64,000 bases of DNA from Tritrichomonas musculus (GCA_039105265.1 JAPFFF010000004.1:186001-250000); one strand, 5' to 3'. Counted from the first letter of the stretch, positions 44,414 to 55,098 are shown. The notes: a model not told the origin generated them from the letters alone. Translations and numbers: made by a program.

Positions 44414-45983
44414 TTAATTTTTTTATAAAACACCTGCTCAGCACTGCATTGAAGATGGAAATTATGAATCTTTGAGATTTCTTCTTGAAAAAGGCTGTAA
44501 TAAAAAAGTACTTATTCATTCATCGATAGTTTTTAATCGTAAAAGATGCCTTGAAATTCTACTAGAGTATCATGCTGATCCTAACGAATTTGATGCTGAA
44601 GGATCAACTCCACTTTTCCTATGCCTTAAACATAACCTATTGGAATTTGCAATAATTCTTATTCATAAAGGGGCTGATCCTTCAATCCTAGTTAACAATA
44701 TTTTAATAATTAAATTTTCTCATCAATCTTTATTATATTATGCAGCAATTTGGAAAAACACAGACTTCGTTGACTTTTTATTAAGTAATAAGACAATCAT
44801 AAACGATGCAAATCGAGAAATTGTATCTCCTGTTTCAATCTTCAAACCATCAATACCTCCAATTTTTGGATCCCTAAAAGAAGATAATTATGAAATGACA
44901 TGCTTATTCCTTTTACATGGTATAGATCCAAATTCATTAATTCCTTATGATCAATTTTTTTCGTTCATTAGTCAATATGGGCAAAATATTAATCCGAATT
45001 CAGAATCAAATTTTGACTCAAAAAAATCGAAAAAATCTCATAGCCATGGGAAAAGATTCGTGAGGCCATTAGATGTTGCTCTTGCAATGAAAAAAGGGCG
45101 AACAGTTTCAACTCTGATTGCATGTGGCGCAGATGTTAATGTTATTGACATGGAAAATTTGAAACCAAGTATTAAAAATCAGTTGCAGGCATACAGAGAT
45201 GATTCATCAAGAAGCGATATTTACAATCTTCCAGAAAGAATTCGGCATTTAAGGAAGGATATCGAATCTTACTATATAGAAACAGAAGGTCAACTAGATA
45301 ATATGAGAAATATTGATAATTTCCGCGCAATTGAAGTTTCACCACTCATTAATAGAATAAGAAAACACTATTCAAGATCTTCTCAGGTTCTTACGTCTAT
45401 TCAAGAAATCATTCAAATTATTTCTCATAAAAGGAATAATCTTATCAAGTCTCAATTAGAGTTACTTGCAGAGGATGATAAAATTTTAAGAAATGCAAAA
45501 AAAAAGTTTGATAACATGCAAAATGAATTTAAACAGCAAGATAAAAATAAAATGCCCAGCCAAGATATAGATCAATATGATGTTTCCATGTCTTCACTGT
45601 ATGCAACAGAAAGTGATTCTTCCAATGATACGCAGACAAACCATAGAGCTGAACTTCTTTATTATAACAATAGATATTCTGATTTTAAGGATTTGATGAA
45701 TACATTTTATAATGACTTTAATGAATTTCATTCAAATTCATTATTTGTTGTTAATAAATTAATAGATATAATGAATGATTATTTAATTACGATTCAAGGT
45801 ATTTCAAATGATTTCTTACAAAGGCTTGGCTTTTCCAATGATATTAATGAGCAAATTAAAGAAGGAAACCAAAAAAAAGTTCAAATTATTCAAACAACTT
45901 CAAATCAACTCAAAGAACAGAAAAATATATTTATACAACTATATATCAAGATAAAAAATTGTATTTTATATAACTTATATTGA
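44414..45983 (+). CDS. Ankyrin-repeat protein with C-terminal coiled coil; 5' end uncertain
   Basis: The frame is open from about 44414. Ankyrin-type repeats fill the first third: a start like TPAQHCIEDGNYESLRFLLEKG, then LEILLEYHADPNEFDAEGSTPLFL, IILIHKGADPS and a later STLIACGADVNVID. The remaining 250 residues are helical and polar with coiled-coil character. The protein probably acts in protein binding; no enzyme domain is seen. No ATG heads the frame: the open part begins after a stop, and a plausible N-terminal peptide at 44261-44335 is in another frame. Either a small intron is removed (a GT..AG pair is conceivable but without the trichomonad consensus) or the 5' end is damaged. Confidence 0.6.
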
Positions 45984-46771
45984 CTAAATTGTTTTTTAAA
46001 TAAAATTATTTATTTTCAACTCCAACTTATGTATTTATGAAACAAGCAATATATAAAGTTTATTTTCAATATATATATATATATATATATAAATTAATAA
46101 AGTGACGTATCGTTTTTAAAATAGCTTTATATTGTTCTTTTGAATCTCCGAGTAATACTTTTTTCATGTTAAATGCTAATTATTTATTTTATATATCCAA
46201 TTTTTGGGCAATATATATAAAAAAAATTATATATATAAATAAAGATTCATTAATATATAAATACCATCATATTTTCTTCTTAGTTTTTAACTTGAAATTG
46301 AAATTAATTCATTTCTCTTGTGGAAAAAGTTAAAACAGATTTCGGTTTAAACACTTTTTTATTTGTTCATTTTTTCAATTCAAATTTCTCCATTGCTTTT
46401 TTTAATTTTTTCAAATATATATTCAAATTCATTCTAAATGAAATAAAAGTTAAAATACATTATTGGCGATAAATACTAAAGATCTGCTATATCAAAAAAA
46501 TTCATTAATTTTAAAATTTGAATGCTTCTTTTGAAATATCTTAAACAAATAGAAAATATGAAAAAATCAAGTATCATATCAAATAAAATGGAAGATGCCC
46601 TTCCAATTAGAAAAAGGTGATTTATAAATATTACCGATTATACTTTTTCAATTGTACTTCAAATAAACTTTTGAATTACCTATATTGATTTTTTTTTTAT
46701 TTTTTTCAAAAAGATCATCTTTATAAAGAAAAATTGAATTGTTGAAATATTTTTTTTATTTTTTTCGAAAA
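45984..46771. other. Spacer between ankyrin and BspA-like genes
   Basis: It contains a (TA)n run at about 46072-46091 and a 32-codon frame at 46522-46620 (MLLLKYLKQIEN..DALPIRKR) of doubtful status. No other gene is seen. TTTTGAATT lies about 95 bp before the next ATG. Confidence 0.4.
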
Positions 46772-48949
46772 ATGAGCACATCTCAGCATAAACAATATCA
46801 ACTTGCCCCTGGACTTTTTGTCATGCTTTCAAAGAAAGAAACGACAGCCAAAATTGTACGTTCACCTGATGCAGCTGGGGATATAATAATTCCTCGTTAT
46901 TTCAAGCACAAATTTAAGCAATACATTATTACCAAAATAGACAACGAAGCATTTTATCAAAACGACAAAATTGAATCAATTTCATTTGCCAATGATTCAG
47001 AATTAGAAAGCATTGGCAAGGAAGCCTTTTTTGAATCGACCTTAAAACATCTTTCATTACCACCAACCTTACGTCATTTTGATCCTGATTGGAACAGATC
47101 GACTCGACATTTAGAAGACATCGACGTAGCCAGTTCACATTTTGCCTGGGTTGATGGCAAATTTTTTTTAGGGAAAAGTAAAGAAGGCGGCGACTTTGAC
47201 ACTCTTTTATTTGCAGGGCGAAAAATAGAAGGATCGATTACGATACCCGCATGTGTCAAATTTATCGGACCACGCGCTTTTCAATGGTGTGAAGGAATAA
47301 CGAGTATTTCATTTGATTCAATTCAACTTCAAGAAATCGGTTACGGAGCCTTCAATAACTGCACCGGTCTTGAACGCGTTGAAGATGTTCCAGCGCTTGT
47401 TAAAGATACCGGTTATGGTTCATTTTGCGGTGATTCGAAGCTTTGTGAGATAACTTTTTTGGGTGATGAACTTGTGATTCGTCAGGATTGCTTTGGTCAT
47501 TGTTCTTCATTGGCCAAACTCGCCATTCCTAATTCTATTCGAATAACAGTTGACATTCATGCGTTTGATGAGATTAACAACAACTTCTCTTTGTACATTC
47601 CGTCCTACACCGAAGTTACAGGCCAAGGTGCTGAGTTTATTGAGAATAGAATTGAGAGGGTAACTACTGAGGAAGTAACGAATCGTGTAGCTTCATTAAC
47701 GAGTTCGATTTCTGCTCCAACAATTGACAACTTCATGTCAAAGCAAGGGGATCTATTTCAAATTTCTGAGAGTAAACTTCTCAATTTAGGATTCGTCTTT
47801 AAACGCGTCCGTTACTTGGAAGACAAACTTTCAAGATATGAAAAAGTGACACCTTTAGATATCTCTGCGTTTAGGAGTCAATTATCAAGCGACTCATCGA
47901 CTGGCAAATCGTTCGATAACGTCTCTGATGATTACGAAGTCGACGATAACGATAACGATAATCAATCATCAGGCGACGACGATGAAAGTGTGACGAGTTT
48001 GACATTCGATGAAAATGAGAAGAAGTCATTCAAAGTGATTAGTAAAATTTGTGAAGATGAGATTTCAATTCTTTGCAAATGTCACGACTTGAAAAATAAG
48101 TCAATCGTCTTTAAGAAAGTCTACAAAGACACCGAAAACAACCAATTCAAAGAAAGAATAAAGAATGCCATTAAAAGATATAAAATTCTTCACGCAGTTC
48201 AGCATCCTTGCATTATCAAAGCAATCGCAATTGACACTCATGAAAAAGTGCCAAAAATTGAGAGTCATCATTCACACAAAATAATTAAAAAATCACATTT
48301 TACAACGGCTGTTTATCTTGAATATCTTGAGTTTTCATTGAAAGATTGCATTTTAAATCACGTTTTGAGTAATACGTTAAAAGCACGAATTGCCGTTGAA
48401 GTTGCTTGTGGGATTTCTCATCTTCATCATCGAGGAATGATCATTCACGATTTGTGTCTGGACAACATAAAATTGAATGGAGTTTACAACGCAAAAATTG
48501 CAAGTTTGGGCTTAACTGATTCATCGAAATATTTCAATGAGATCGATGACGAAGAAACTAAACTTGATGGAACAGAAGAATTCATGTCACCTGAACTTGC
48601 CAATAAAAGTGAATTCACTAACAAAACTGACGTTTATTCTTACGGCGTCATTCTTTATAGCATCTTTAACGAGAAGCTTCCGAAACAGACAATTCAAAAT
48701 AAAGTGGCGGGAAAGCCAATGAGACTCTCGACGGCTTCTGATTCTATCTCTGAATTTTGTTTGAGTTTAATTGAAAAATGCCTCCAATTTAGTCCTGCAG
48801 AAAGACCAAGCATCGATGATGTTCTGGGAGAAATGAAAGACCATTCATACGACCTCGCGGCTGAAATTGACAGCCAGTTGGTTCTAAAAAGACATAGAGC
48901 TTTGAATAGATTCGAAGCTCAACATCCTCCTGCTTTTCAGTTTACATAA
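46772..48949 (+). CDS. BspA-like leucine-rich-repeat protein fused to a kinase-like domain (predicted pseudokinase)
   Basis: A 725-residue protein starting at ATG 46772 (upstream in-frame sequence begins with TTG). Residues about 40-280 form BspA/LRR_5-type repeats with the IG..AF and ITIP..V patterns abundant in trichomonads. An acidic Asp/Asn/Ser linker follows (about 380-415). Residues about 420-695 have a kinase fold: Lys448 in VFKK, HDLCLDN (559-565, keeping the catalytic Asp and Asn but not Arg or Lys of HRDLKxxN), SPE near 607 and DVYSYGVILYSIF. The DFG position reads SLG (578-580), so the magnesium-binding Asp is missing and activity is unlikely. No signal peptide or membrane segment is evident, suggesting an intracellular sensor or scaffold. 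Confidence 0.82.
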   Translation: MSTSQHKQYQLAPGLFVMLSKKETTAKIVRSPDAAGDIIIPRYFKHKFKQYIITKIDNEAFYQNDKIESISFANDSELESIGKEAFFESTLKHLSLPPTLRHFDPDWNRSTRHLEDIDVASSHFAWVDGKFFLGKSKEGGDFDTLLFAGRKIEGSITIPACVKFIGPRAFQWCEGITSISFDSIQLQEIGYGAFNNCTGLERVEDVPALVKDTGYGSFCGDSKLCEITFLGDELVIRQDCFGHCSSLAKLAIPNSIRITVDIHAFDEINNNFSLYIPSYTEVTGQGAEFIENRIERVTTEEVTNRVASLTSSISAPTIDNFMSKQGDLFQISESKLLNLGFVFKRVRYLEDKLSRYEKVTPLDISAFRSQLSSDSSTGKSFDNVSDDYEVDDNDNDNQSSGDDDESVTSLTFDENEKKSFKVISKICEDEISILCKCHDLKNKSIVFKKVYKDTENNQFKERIKNAIKRYKILHAVQHPCIIKAIAIDTHEKVPKIESHHSHKIIKKSHFTTAVYLEYLEFSLKDCILNHVLSNTLKARIAVEVACGISHLHHRGMIIHDLCLDNIKLNGVYNAKIASLGLTDSSKYFNEIDDEETKLDGTEEFMSPELANKSEFTNKTDVYSYGVILYSIFNEKLPKQTIQNKVAGKPMRLSTASDSISEFCLSLIEKCLQFSPAERPSIDDVLGEMKDHSYDLAAEIDSQLVLKRHRALNRFEAQHPPAFQFT

Positions 48950-49162
48950 TTATTTATGTTTATAATGTTTATTATTTAAAAAAAATTGTGATTTATAATT
49001 AATATTTGATACTTTTTTTTTTTTTTTTTTTAGTTTTTGTTTTTAAAAATGGATAGATAGATATTAACATACAATATTTGTAGTTTACTAAATTGACATA
49101 AATTTAATAAAACATATAACTAGAAATAATTCTTGAGTATAAAAAAAAAATAAAATTTCTTA

Positions 49163-49993
49163 TTAGTATAATTGTTCTGATATATAATGCTTGATCTTTA
49201 CATTTTCCGTTGGTGCTGTGGTATCTTCGATTCTGTTCTTACGATAACATAAGAATTGTATTAAAACTGTGAAATCAAAGAATAAGATACCAGCTGATCC
49301 AACTAGCCAAGGAAATTGCTGCCAAATATAGCTCCAATGATAATCTTTAAGAAAAATGGATAAAGCATATGTTGTGTTACCTAATACAGCAGACCAGAAA
49401 AATTGAATACTTAAACCTTCCGTTCTTTTTCGTTTAAAATTTGAAATTATCTGTGGCATTCTTGAGTATATGTAGAAAGAGGCAGAAACCCAACCAAGTA
49501 TAGTACCATACAATTTTGGAGGTTTATATGGATCCGAAGAGGGAGAAGAAGAGGTTGTTGATGCAGCTGCAGCAGCAAATCCAGCCATTAAAGGTGCTGC
49601 TGATGGAGCAGGACCTGAATGGGTAATAGGATGGTATTTTTCTTGCTTTGCACATTTTTTACGAATCCAATTATACCATATATATTGAATTAAACAAGAA
49701 ATATCGACAAGACAAAACCATGTTGCTGTAATAAATTGTGTGATTAATCCATCATTTATAATAGCGCCAAGTAAGTTACAAAAGTCCCCTAAATTGAGAA
49801 ATATGATGAAAACAAACGATAATCCTTCAACTGATTTACGTTTATAATTCATGATGATTTGTGGAATTTGTGCATACATCCAAATTAAAGTTGATAAAAG
49901 GCCTATGAAAAAACCTGCCTTTTCAGTTGGAGTTGATATGCATTCACCAAAAAAACTTTTCACCCAGTGTATATAATTGCCTTGGCAAGACAT
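49163..49993 (-). CDS. PQ-loop repeat transporter (Ypq/PQLC2-like, SLC66 family)
   Basis: A 276-residue membrane protein with seven likely transmembrane helices and two PQ-loop repeats: QIPQIIMNYKRKSVEGLS (Pro44-Gln45) and RMPQIISNFKRKRTEGLS (Pro180-Gln181). The pattern PQI..N..R(K)..EGLS in both repeats is that of lysosomal/vacuolar cationic amino acid exporters. Transport of basic amino acids from the lysosome is inferred from the family. An Ala/Ser/Pro-rich loop (about 127-155) joins the halves. The ATG at 49993 is first in frame. It converges with the BspA-like gene, with 213 bp between the stops. A TTTTGAATTTTCAA box lies about 34 bp upstream. Confidence 0.9.
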   Translation of the reverse strand: MSCQGNYIHWVKSFFGECISTPTEKAGFFIGLLSTLIWMYAQIPQIIMNYKRKSVEGLSFVFIIFLNLGDFCNLLGAIINDGLITQFITATWFCLVDISCLIQYIWYNWIRKKCAKQEKYHPITHSGPAPSAAPLMAGFAAAAASTTSSSPSSDPYKPPKLYGTILGWVSASFYIYSRMPQIISNFKRKRTEGLSIQFFWSAVLGNTTYALSIFLKDYHWSYIWQQFPWLVGSAGILFFDFTVLIQFLCYRKNRIEDTTAPTENVKIKHYISEQLY

Positions 49994-50760
49994 TGTTTTT
50001 TAATCGTTATCATATAAATTCTTAGCTTTTGAATTTTCAATAATTATTTGATATGTTGCCAAATAATGATTCAAAAATGAATCGCACCGTTAATCATTTA
50101 TCACAAAGAAAACGAAAAGAAAACCAAATATCTTCATATTTACCTCGTTCAGATATATGATCTATTATTTTTATCTACAAATGATAAATACCTGAAAAAA
50201 TAATTATCTAATGTTGCTTAATAATTGATTTCACTTAAATATTATTATTAATGTGAATAAATAATACAAATCTTATGTCAGATTACTAAATAAAATAATT
50301 CAATATTGTATTTATAATGAGAAATTTTGTTTTTAATGTATGTGAAATGAGCAAAAAAAATTTCTTTTGTTATAGAATTTATTCAAAATATAATTTATTT
50401 AATTTACTAATTAGTAATTAAAATAACATTAAAATTAATTTGTTTATTTATTTATTAAAATAATAAATATTTGAATTTTTATTATATTTAAGAAAGATAA
50501 AAAAATTAAGAAGTAATATCATATATTAAAATCTGGCCATTCATGGATTTGTGAGATATAGAATTTTGAAAAGATAAAAAATGGAAATTTGTGATAAATG
50601 TTTGATTATATAAAAACTATCGAAATGGTCATAAGATAATCGTTAGAATTATTGAACTCTCAAGAAAAGTTGATTAAAAAAAAAATGTTGAGTAAATGCT
50701 ATAATATATTTTATATAACGTTTAATTCTACAAAATAAACAAATATCGAAGATTTAAAAA
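49994..50760. other. Spacer; no established gene
   Basis: A/T-rich. A 35-codon frame at 50053-50160 (+; MLPNNDSKMNRT.. ..SYLPRSDI) is compositionally richer than its surroundings, but nothing supports it as a gene. Confidence 0.35.
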
Positions 50761-52923
50761 TTATTCTAAATCTGGATCAATTGAATCAGTAGGTGAAATA
50801 TTTAATGAGAACGGATTATTTGGTATATGGTTATTAAGGAACTCTTCCATAATTGGTAAATAATTTGAATTCCATGTAATTTTATTGAAATAAAATTCTT
50901 TCTTTAATTGCTTATCTTCTATATTTAAGCATTTATCAATAATATCAATGTACTGAACCTCATTTATTGATTTTGCAAGTTCATTTATTGCCTCTTTCAA
51001 AACATTATTAAATTCAATGACTTGTGAATGAATTTTATTATTTGTTGGCATTACTGGATGGACAAGAATTCTGATTTTCCTTTTCTTTCTTAGTTTTTTA
51101 ATTCCATTAATTAAATGATTGATTGGAACCATAAAAGCATCTAACTTTGTTGTAAAAGCAATCAGCTTAGTGCCTTCAACAATCGCTTCTTTGCAATCGG
51201 ATCTACCAAAATCAAAGATAACGGTGGAATATTCAGGGACAAGATTCATTCTCCTTTCAAACTCAAAATAAGCTGGATTCTTTCTTTTTGAAAATGTCGT
51301 ATAAGATAAACCTTGAATCATAACTGGTTGTAAAAGCATGTTCTTTCCTCTAAAATTAATAGTGTGATATGATATTGGAATTATTGTTTCATATCCAAAT
51401 AAATATATAGGTTTGAGTACAGGCAATGGCCTTGGAATTGTTGGTGTAAAAGCAGCAAGAATGAACGCGGCTTTCGCTGTATCAGAAATAATAGTTTTAG
51501 TAAGGAGAATATCATAAATTGACGCAGTTATTAATTTCGATGATTGAGTAACATAACCATTCACGAACAAATATATTTGAAGAGTCATTATAATTTCGAT
51601 AGTTTCAAGTTGAGATGTTGTTAAAAGCGATTCAACATTTCCAGTAATTGGTGGCCCTAATTGTTTTCCTTCGATTTTCTGGTTTGTTTGATCAAAATCA
51701 GATTTTAATGGGAGATCAATTAATTTATCAATATTGGTGCATTTGGAACTGAAAATAAAAGAAGCAATAGGTGCGCTTGCATATAAGAAAATATTGAGGA
51801 TTTCGATAATCTTTGATGGAGGTTGAAGCATCGCAATAGAATTTTTAATAAGCATTAATGTCATTGCTGGCGATTTTGTTTGCATCATAAAGGCTTGGAT
51901 AAAACATGAGTTGGCTTGATCGCACCGACCATAATCATAGAATGTTTTTGCTAAAAAGAACATTTGTGCTGGATCTTTGAAGCAATCAAACATTTCATTA
52001 AATAAAATTGCAGATGCTTGATAACTACATATGTATTTACCAATAAACTTTTGAAGATCTTCATAATTAGGGTTATACACGCATGAGGCAAGCATCACTC
52101 TAACAGCTTCAAGAAGGTTTCCACGTGTGAGATGAATTTTTGCAACTAATTTAACTAATTTAATATTTGTTTCTGAATCCTTTTTTAGTAAGCTTATTAA
52201 TGAATCAGCTTCTGCAATACAATTCATTTTAATTAAATTTTTGATATGTAGAACATTTATTTCTACAATATCTCTTTCATCTTTTGCGAGTTGAATTGAA
52301 TTTAAAATTTCAAGAGACTGTTTGTATAAGCCGTTTTTATAATGCGCTTTAGCATTAAGAAACTGAAGTTTGACGTTAGTTGGGAACATTGGGAGGTGCG
52401 ATGTAATTAAAGTTAAAGCAGGTTTGTATTTATGCAATAATAAAAAAATTTCGCTAATATATTGAATAGGACGTGGATCATCAGGAAATTGTTCATGCGC
52501 TTCTTGTAAAGCTTTAATTGCATTTTGAAAATCTTTGGCCTCAATCAGAATCATTCCTTCATGAATTAAGCATTCGAGGGGCTCTTCTTCTACTAATGTT
52601 GATGAAGGATTTACTGCAAAATCGGTAGGGCATGCGAAATTTGGCTCGTCTAGAGAAATATAGAGTTCAAAATTTGCATAATTAACCATTGTTAAATCCA
52701 TATCAAAATCAGTTATCTCAGTGCAAGGAGGTGCAACAAAAGGATCTGTAGTGTCCAGTAAAAAATATCGGTATTCCTCAACATTTATTTTGATCGAATT
52801 TTTTTTTGCTAATTGAGTAAAAATATCTACAATTGTGCCAAATGTTGTATTTAATTCATCGAAATTAGCATGGTAACGAGTGCCAAAAGGGGTCTCTCTA
52901 TTAAGGATGATGGTGAAATCCAT
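50761..52923 (-). CDS. TPR-repeat protein with C-terminal alpha/beta domain
   Basis: A 720-residue protein. Residues 1-95 form an N-terminal domain I do not recognise. Residues about 108-300 are tetratricopeptide-type helix pairs (LIEAKDFQNAIKALQEA, PDDPRPIQYIS, AKAHYKNGLYKQSLEIL), followed by more helical repeats to about 420. The last 200 residues alternate strands and helices: VIFDFGRSDCKEAI, KIRILVHPVMP, VQYIDIID. They faintly resemble the SGNH-hydrolase-like module with an FGEIDCR motif, but no catalytic Ser/His set is apparent. That link is only a suggestion. TPR repeats imply a protein-binding role. The ATG at 52923 is the first in frame and begins a clean beta strand. Confidence 0.65.
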   Translation of the reverse strand: MDFTIILNRETPFGTRYHANFDELNTTFGTIVDIFTQLAKKNSIKINVEEYRYFLLDTTDPFVAPPCTEITDFDMDLTMVNYANFELYISLDEPNFACPTDFAVNPSSTLVEEEPLECLIHEGMILIEAKDFQNAIKALQEAHEQFPDDPRPIQYISEIFLLLHKYKPALTLITSHLPMFPTNVKLQFLNAKAHYKNGLYKQSLEILNSIQLAKDERDIVEINVLHIKNLIKMNCIAEADSLISLLKKDSETNIKLVKLVAKIHLTRGNLLEAVRVMLASCVYNPNYEDLQKFIGKYICSYQASAILFNEMFDCFKDPAQMFFLAKTFYDYGRCDQANSCFIQAFMMQTKSPAMTLMLIKNSIAMLQPPSKIIEILNIFLYASAPIASFIFSSKCTNIDKLIDLPLKSDFDQTNQKIEGKQLGPPITGNVESLLTTSQLETIEIIMTLQIYLFVNGYVTQSSKLITASIYDILLTKTIISDTAKAAFILAAFTPTIPRPLPVLKPIYLFGYETIIPISYHTINFRGKNMLLQPVMIQGLSYTTFSKRKNPAYFEFERRMNLVPEYSTVIFDFGRSDCKEAIVEGTKLIAFTTKLDAFMVPINHLINGIKKLRKKRKIRILVHPVMPTNNKIHSQVIEFNNVLKEAINELAKSINEVQYIDIIDKCLNIEDKQLKKEFYFNKITWNSNYLPIMEEFLNNHIPNNPFSLNISPTDSIDPDLE

Positions 52924-53261
52924 TAAACTTAACTAAACGGTCTCCGAAATTTTAAAAAAATGGAGGTTTTAAATCTTCAAAGAAACAACTCAAAATCAAT
53001 GAAATATTTATAATTTATTTTAATGACCATGAAATGTCATTATGGCGCAATTTTCATTGATCACTGAAAAAAATATCAATTGATATTTTGAATTTACTAA
53101 AGCTATATGCCCAAATAACAAAACAATCTTTTAGGGGAAAAAAATAACAAAAGAAATTAATAAATATAATGAAATGTAATAAAACAAAAATAAAATAAAA
53201 TTGTCATTGTATACAAAAACTCTAATATTTAAATATAAAATATATATAAAATATGTTGAAC

Positions 53262-53561
53262 TTAGTTCTGCTCTTCTTCTTCTTCAATGTTTTCATTATC
53301 ATCAACATCGTTTTCATCAATATCATCTCCAACATCTTCAACTTCATCATCTGTTTTCATCATATTGTCAAGTTCCTTTGTATCTATACTATCTGACGAG
53401 GAAGCGTTAACATCAATTTTTTGAAAAATTATATCTTCATTATCAACTTTTCTGAGATTTGGATCAAAATTATTTTTTTTTACAAGTGGTTCATTGGTTG
53501 TTATAGTATCAATAGTTTTGTTTGTATCGTAACCTTCTTGGTTTGAACAGCAAGATCCCAT
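53262..53561 (-). CDS. Small acidic protein with predicted N-terminal lipidation
   Basis: A 99-residue protein beginning MGSCCSNQEG. Gly2 with Ser at position 6 fits an N-myristoylation signal, and Cys4-Cys5 fits palmitoylation, so a membrane-tethered cytosolic peptide is predicted. The rest is very acidic: Asp/Glu-rich with Asn, ending in a run of six acidic residues before QN. No fold or known family is recognisable, and the bulk is probably disordered. The start is well supported because the lipidation signal sits exactly at the first ATG. It is divergent from the ARM-like gene, with 85 bp between the two ATGs. Confidence 0.65.
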   Translation of the reverse strand: MGSCCSNQEGYDTNKTIDTITTNEPLVKKNNFDPNLRKVDNEDIIFQKIDVNASSSDSIDTKELDNMMKTDDEVEDVGDDIDENDVDDNENIEEEEEQN

Positions 53562-53590
53562 TTAAAAAATTAAACTATTTATAAGAAAAT

Positions 53591-53618
53591 ATTCAATTTG
53601 AAATTGAAAATTTTGAAT
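53591..53618. promoter_or_regulatory. Candidate bidirectional promoter box (ATTCAAT..TTGAAT inverted motif)
   Basis: The 85-bp space between two divergent ATGs (53561 and 53647) is centred on ATTCAATTTGAAATTG followed by AAAATTTTGAAT. ATTCAA and TTGAAT lie 30 and 29 bp from the respective ATGs. Similar ATTCAA/TTGAAT words occur 30-40 bp before several other genes in the window. A promoter role is inferred from position only. Confidence 0.4.
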
Positions 53619-53646
53619 ACCAATCATTAATATTTAATACATAAAT

Positions 53647-55098
53647 ATGTATGCGCAATATAAAGAAACATTTTCTTTTTCATCATTCATGAGCAAGGCT
53701 AATGATCTAGATGAATGTGTAAAAAGCAGCGATTCAGAAAAAATGATTAAAGATATTGAAAATTCTTTAAGTATTTTTTTTAATTCACCATTGCCAGATG
53801 ATTTGATTAATCAAGCTAAAAATATATTATTAGGGTTGAGATCTAGTAGCTTTGATTTCAAAACATTTATTTTATCGTTTAATTACATACCTCGAATTAT
53901 CTTTTTAACAAATTCTTTAAATTTCTCTAATGAGAATGGATTTGAATTTGAAAATATTTTTCCCCTAATAGAGTTTATTGATGTTATTATTTCAAATAAT
54001 TCTGACCTTATAAACCCAGATATCCTTCGATTTTGCTTCAATTTTTTGGATACCTATTTCAAAAGAAATAAATTTCCAAATTTTTTAGATTCAATCCACT
54101 TTTTAATGAGAATCTTTAAGAATCATATTTGCAGTGCAAACATGCATTTATTTGATGAACATTTTTTTAGTAATATTGGCCGGTTTGCTATTTATGATGA
54201 GCAATTACATAATGATATAGCTCAAGTCGCACAAAGATATTCGGTATTCGTAACAGAAATAAGTAAGAAGTATCAATATTATTTTGAGTTTTTGAAGTAT
54301 CTTATAGAAATTAATAATCAAGTTACATCTCATATTCTGGCACTGACTCTTAAAAATATAATTAAAAAAAAGCCATATTTTGATAGTGACGAACAATCAT
54401 GGGCGTACAAAGCAATAATAGATTTTTCAGCATCAGTTGATTATAGAACACAAGCTGTTTCATTTGAGATATGTGGCATTCTTGATGATCCCAAAATTTT
54501 TAAATCAATAATGCTCAACTCAAAAATTAAAAGCTCGATAAAATCAATTATTAAGCAAAATGATTTGTCAGATATTCGTTTAATTCCAGTTGTTCATGCT
54601 TTGAGCCACTTTTTGAAAATTGATCCTTTAAATTGTTCAAAAACTTTCATAGTAAAAGACAGATCTAACAAGCTAGCGATTTTCTTTGTTAAATATGTTT
54701 GTGATGGTCCTTTTGAGCTTAAGGTTGATGCTGGCTATCTTTTAGCTGAGTCAATGCGATTAAATGCATTTAGTTATATTTATGGTATTTCAGATGATCT
54801 TTCTTTTCTTTATTTAACAAAAATTGATGATTTGAAAATTGCAATTCTTGAAATTCTTGAAATTGGGAATGAAGACAATCACCAACTTTTAATTGCAATA
54901 CTTACAGGTTTGTATATGGTATGTCAAGAATGTATTAAATTGTGCTGCGTTGATGATATTAAAAAAATTCAAGATGAACTTTCATTATCTGGAATTTTTG
55001 AAAAAGTTGATGATTTAAAGGCCCATAGTGATTCTGAAATAGTGATTTCGTTATGTCAAAATATTTTTGATTGTTTTGAATTTGAGAAAGGTGAATGA
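53647..55098 (+). CDS. Hypothetical helical (ARM/HEAT-like) protein
   Basis: A 483-residue protein that I cannot name. It is helical throughout with regular 35-45-residue spacing of hydrophobic helix pairs (FKTFILSFNYIPRIIFL, ILEILEIGNEDNHQLLIAIL, VVHALSHFL), consistent with an armadillo/HEAT-type solenoid. The N-terminus MYAQYKETFSFSSFMSKAND is polar with no signal peptide. Its style resembles the shorter protein at 29923-30696, perhaps the same trichomonad-expanded family. The ATG at 53647 is the first in frame. It converges with the next gene, with 180 bp between stops. Confidence 0.7.
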   Translation: MYAQYKETFSFSSFMSKANDLDECVKSSDSEKMIKDIENSLSIFFNSPLPDDLINQAKNILLGLRSSSFDFKTFILSFNYIPRIIFLTNSLNFSNENGFEFENIFPLIEFIDVIISNNSDLINPDILRFCFNFLDTYFKRNKFPNFLDSIHFLMRIFKNHICSANMHLFDEHFFSNIGRFAIYDEQLHNDIAQVAQRYSVFVTEISKKYQYYFEFLKYLIEINNQVTSHILALTLKNIIKKKPYFDSDEQSWAYKAIIDFSASVDYRTQAVSFEICGILDDPKIFKSIMLNSKIKSSIKSIIKQNDLSDIRLIPVVHALSHFLKIDPLNCSKTFIVKDRSNKLAIFFVKYVCDGPFELKVDAGYLLAESMRLNAFSYIYGISDDLSFLYLTKIDDLKIAILEILEIGNEDNHQLLIAILTGLYMVCQECIKLCCVDDIKKIQDELSLSGIFEKVDDLKAHSDSEIVISLCQNIFDCFEFEKGE

